From a virus, in IMG/VR virus record IMGVR_UViG_3300048919_000061, positions 1-21,965 of that record: a stretch of 21,965 bases of DNA. One strand, written 5' to 3'. Below the pieces are notes generated by a model. That model had not been told where the DNA came from, did no database searches, and worked only from the letters and a program-made list of their open reading frames with translations. The translations under genes were made by a program, and so were the position numbers. Positions 20,643 to 21,965 of this stretch are shown piece by piece; the stretch's first letter is position 1; each line of letters starts with the position of its first letter.

Positions 20643-21965
20643 TTGATCGAGGCAATCAACCGCGCCACCGACTTATCCATGGCCCAAGGTGTGCGCGTGA
20701 TGCAGACCGCGTTTATTGGTGGCAGTCAGGCGGCGCACGTCATGTACTTGTTGAAGCTGATGGCGCCAGCCCATGGCGCGCACATCGTTGACGCCGGCTG
20801 TGGCATTGGCGAAGTGGCAAGGCTGATGGCCGACAAGCGCCCCGATCTGAGCTTTACCTTGGCCAACATCAGCCAGCATCAGCTGGATATGGCGCCGGTG
20901 GGTGATCAGTTCCACCAGCTGCTGGCCGACTTCACCAACAGCCAGCTGCCGGCCGGCTGCGCCGACGTGGTGATGTTCAACAGCGCGCTGTGTCAGATGC
21001 CGATCAACCAAGCCTTGAGCGAGGCCCGGCGCCTGCTCAAGCCCGGCGGCCAGCTGTTCATCTGTGACCTGGCGATTGCCGAGTACCGCGAACTGCCGGA
21101 GCTGTACGCGACGTTTATGCCGGCCGATGTGTGGGGCGAGGTGATTGAACGTCACGGCTTTGCGGCGACGCAAACGATTCTGACCCACGGCGACATGACG
21201 CACTTTGCCGGCGAGTTCGACGACTTCGAGCAGGCCTTGCCCGGCGCCATGGTCTACATCGCCCAATTCCGTAGCCAAACGCTGCATGAGCAGGTGGCGG
21301 CGACGCTCGACCGGCACCAACGCATTGCCTTTCAATTCAGCGGCGGCAAGGATTCATTGGCCGCGCTGTTTGTCCTCGAACGCTATTGGCCGCAGATGAC
21401 TGTGTACTGGACGAATACCGGCGACCCGGTGCCGGAAGTGCTGGCGGTGGTCGAGCGCGTGCGCGCCCTGGTGCCGAACTTTGTCGAGATTGCCGGCCGG
21501 GTGAACGAACAGATTGCCGCGCATGGCTTGCCGTCCGACCTATTACCCACTACCGCAACCGCTTTCGGTCGCGCAGCCTATGGCGGTGGCGTAGCCTTGC
21601 AGGACCGGTTCAACTGCTGCTACCACGCGCTGATGGCGCCGATGCACCAACGCATGTTGGACGACGGCATTACCTTAATCGTGCGCGGACAGAAGAGCGC
21701 CGACGCGATGAAGTCGCCGCTGCGTTCCGGCGCCATGGATGACGGCGTGGAGCTGCTGTTCCCCCTGGAACATTGGAGTGACACGCAGGTTTTTCAATAC
21801 CTCAAGGGTAGCGCCTTCGTTCCGGGCTACTACGAACACTTGGCCGCCTCGCCGGATTGCCTGACCTGCTCGGCCTACTGGTCAGAAGGTCGTGCCACCT
21901 GGCTGAAGCGCAAACACCCCGAGGCCTACCAGGTCTATCAGGGTAAGCTCGACGTGATCCGTGAG
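20643..21965 (+). CDS. SAM methyltransferase fused to a PAPS-reductase-type PP-loop domain (partial, runs off the window)
   Basis: At least 441 residues with no stop before the window end. Residues 1-215 are a class I SAM methyltransferase: VDAGCGIGEVARL (49-61, SAM loop), ADVVMFNSALCQM (107-119) and ARRLLKPGGQLFICDL (128-143). No NPPY/DPPY signature is present, so it is not a standard N-methylating DNA enzyme. Residues 225-441 are a PAPS-reductase/PP-loop ATPase-like domain: FQFSGGKDSLAALFVL (230-245), NCCYHALMAP (324-333), IVRGQKSADAMKSPL and DCLTC (405-409). The CC (325-326) plus CxxC (406-409) arrangement is that of 4Fe-4S APS reductases and resembles DndC-type proteins. I chose TTG 20643 because GAGGG (20631-20635) is 7 bases upstream; ATG 20679 is an alternative. 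The substrate is unknown. Confidence 0.8.
   Translation, partial: MIEAINRATDLSMAQGVRVMQTAFIGGSQAAHVMYLLKLMAPAHGAHIVDAGCGIGEVARLMADKRPDLSFTLANISQHQLDMAPVGDQFHQLLADFTNSQLPAGCADVVMFNSALCQMPINQALSEARRLLKPGGQLFICDLAIAEYRELPELYATFMPADVWGEVIERHGFAATQTILTHGDMTHFAGEFDDFEQALPGAMVYIAQFRSQTLHEQVAATLDRHQRIAFQFSGGKDSLAALFVLERYWPQMTVYWTNTGDPVPEVLAVVERVRALVPNFVEIAGRVNEQIAAHGLPSDLLPTTATAFGRAAYGGGVALQDRFNCCYHALMAPMHQRMLDDGITLIVRGQKSADAMKSPLRSGAMDDGVELLFPLEHWSDTQVFQYLKGSAFVPGYYEHLAASPDCLTCSAYWSEGRATWLKRKHPEAYQVYQGKLDVIRE

Noticed and set aside
1-21965. Diversity-generating retroelement, integrase, attachment site or tRNA gene
   Set aside because: I looked for a reverse transcriptase, template/variable repeat pairs next to fibre genes, recombinase motifs and cloverleaf folds and found none; such elements may lie outside the window.

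Overview
The window is the packaging, head and tail block of a tailed, podovirus-like phage or prophage. Every gene I can support lies on the + strand. The high GC content, the strong preference for G/C at third codon positions and the style of the proteins suggest a Pseudomonas or closely related gammaproteobacterial host; this is inference, and no host gene, tRNA or integrase is present to confirm it.

Layout. Bases 1-404 hold no convincing protein. They contain a long imperfect inverted repeat, smaller repeats and a factor-independent terminator (371-397). A sigma70-like promoter (405-439) then opens the packaging operon: small terminase, a Cys-containing small protein, a DEDDh-type exonuclease, large terminase, two small phage proteins, a Tad2/DUF2829-type protein (family known for blocking Thoeris defence), an unknown protein, a P22-type portal, a scaffold-like protein and a CsrA-like small protein. 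A second promoter with the same -10 and downstream sequence (8299-8333) precedes the N4-gp56-family major capsid gene. That gene is followed by a small virion gene whose start and body are in different frames, and by a strong terminator (9949-9975).

The second half holds a possible head/tail accessory protein, a beta-helical tailspike, two connector-type proteins, a tail-fibre module (including a protein built from about eleven 20-residue repeats), a DUF4376 fibre-assembly-like protein, a large tail hub/nozzle-like protein, a GNAT acetyltransferase and an internal-virion-like protein. A third promoter of the same class appears to be buried in the 3' end of a connector gene (14123-14157), in a run of codons atypical for this genome. 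The window ends inside an open gene that joins an N-terminal SAM methyltransferase to a C-terminal PAPS-reductase-type PP-loop domain with CC...CxxC cysteines.

How it works together. Genes are tightly packed, with many start/stop overlaps, so most are probably translationally coupled. Three promoters sharing the layout TTGNNN-17 bp-NNTAATCRAACC sit before the packaging, capsid and fibre modules, which suggests coordinated late transcription. A CsrA-like protein encoded directly upstream of the capsid leader could add post-transcriptional control. The most unusual items are the methyltransferase/Fe-S PP-loop fusion, the promoter family (including the copy inside coding sequence), the CsrA-like gene with its start-stop capsid leader, and the 20-residue repeat protein.
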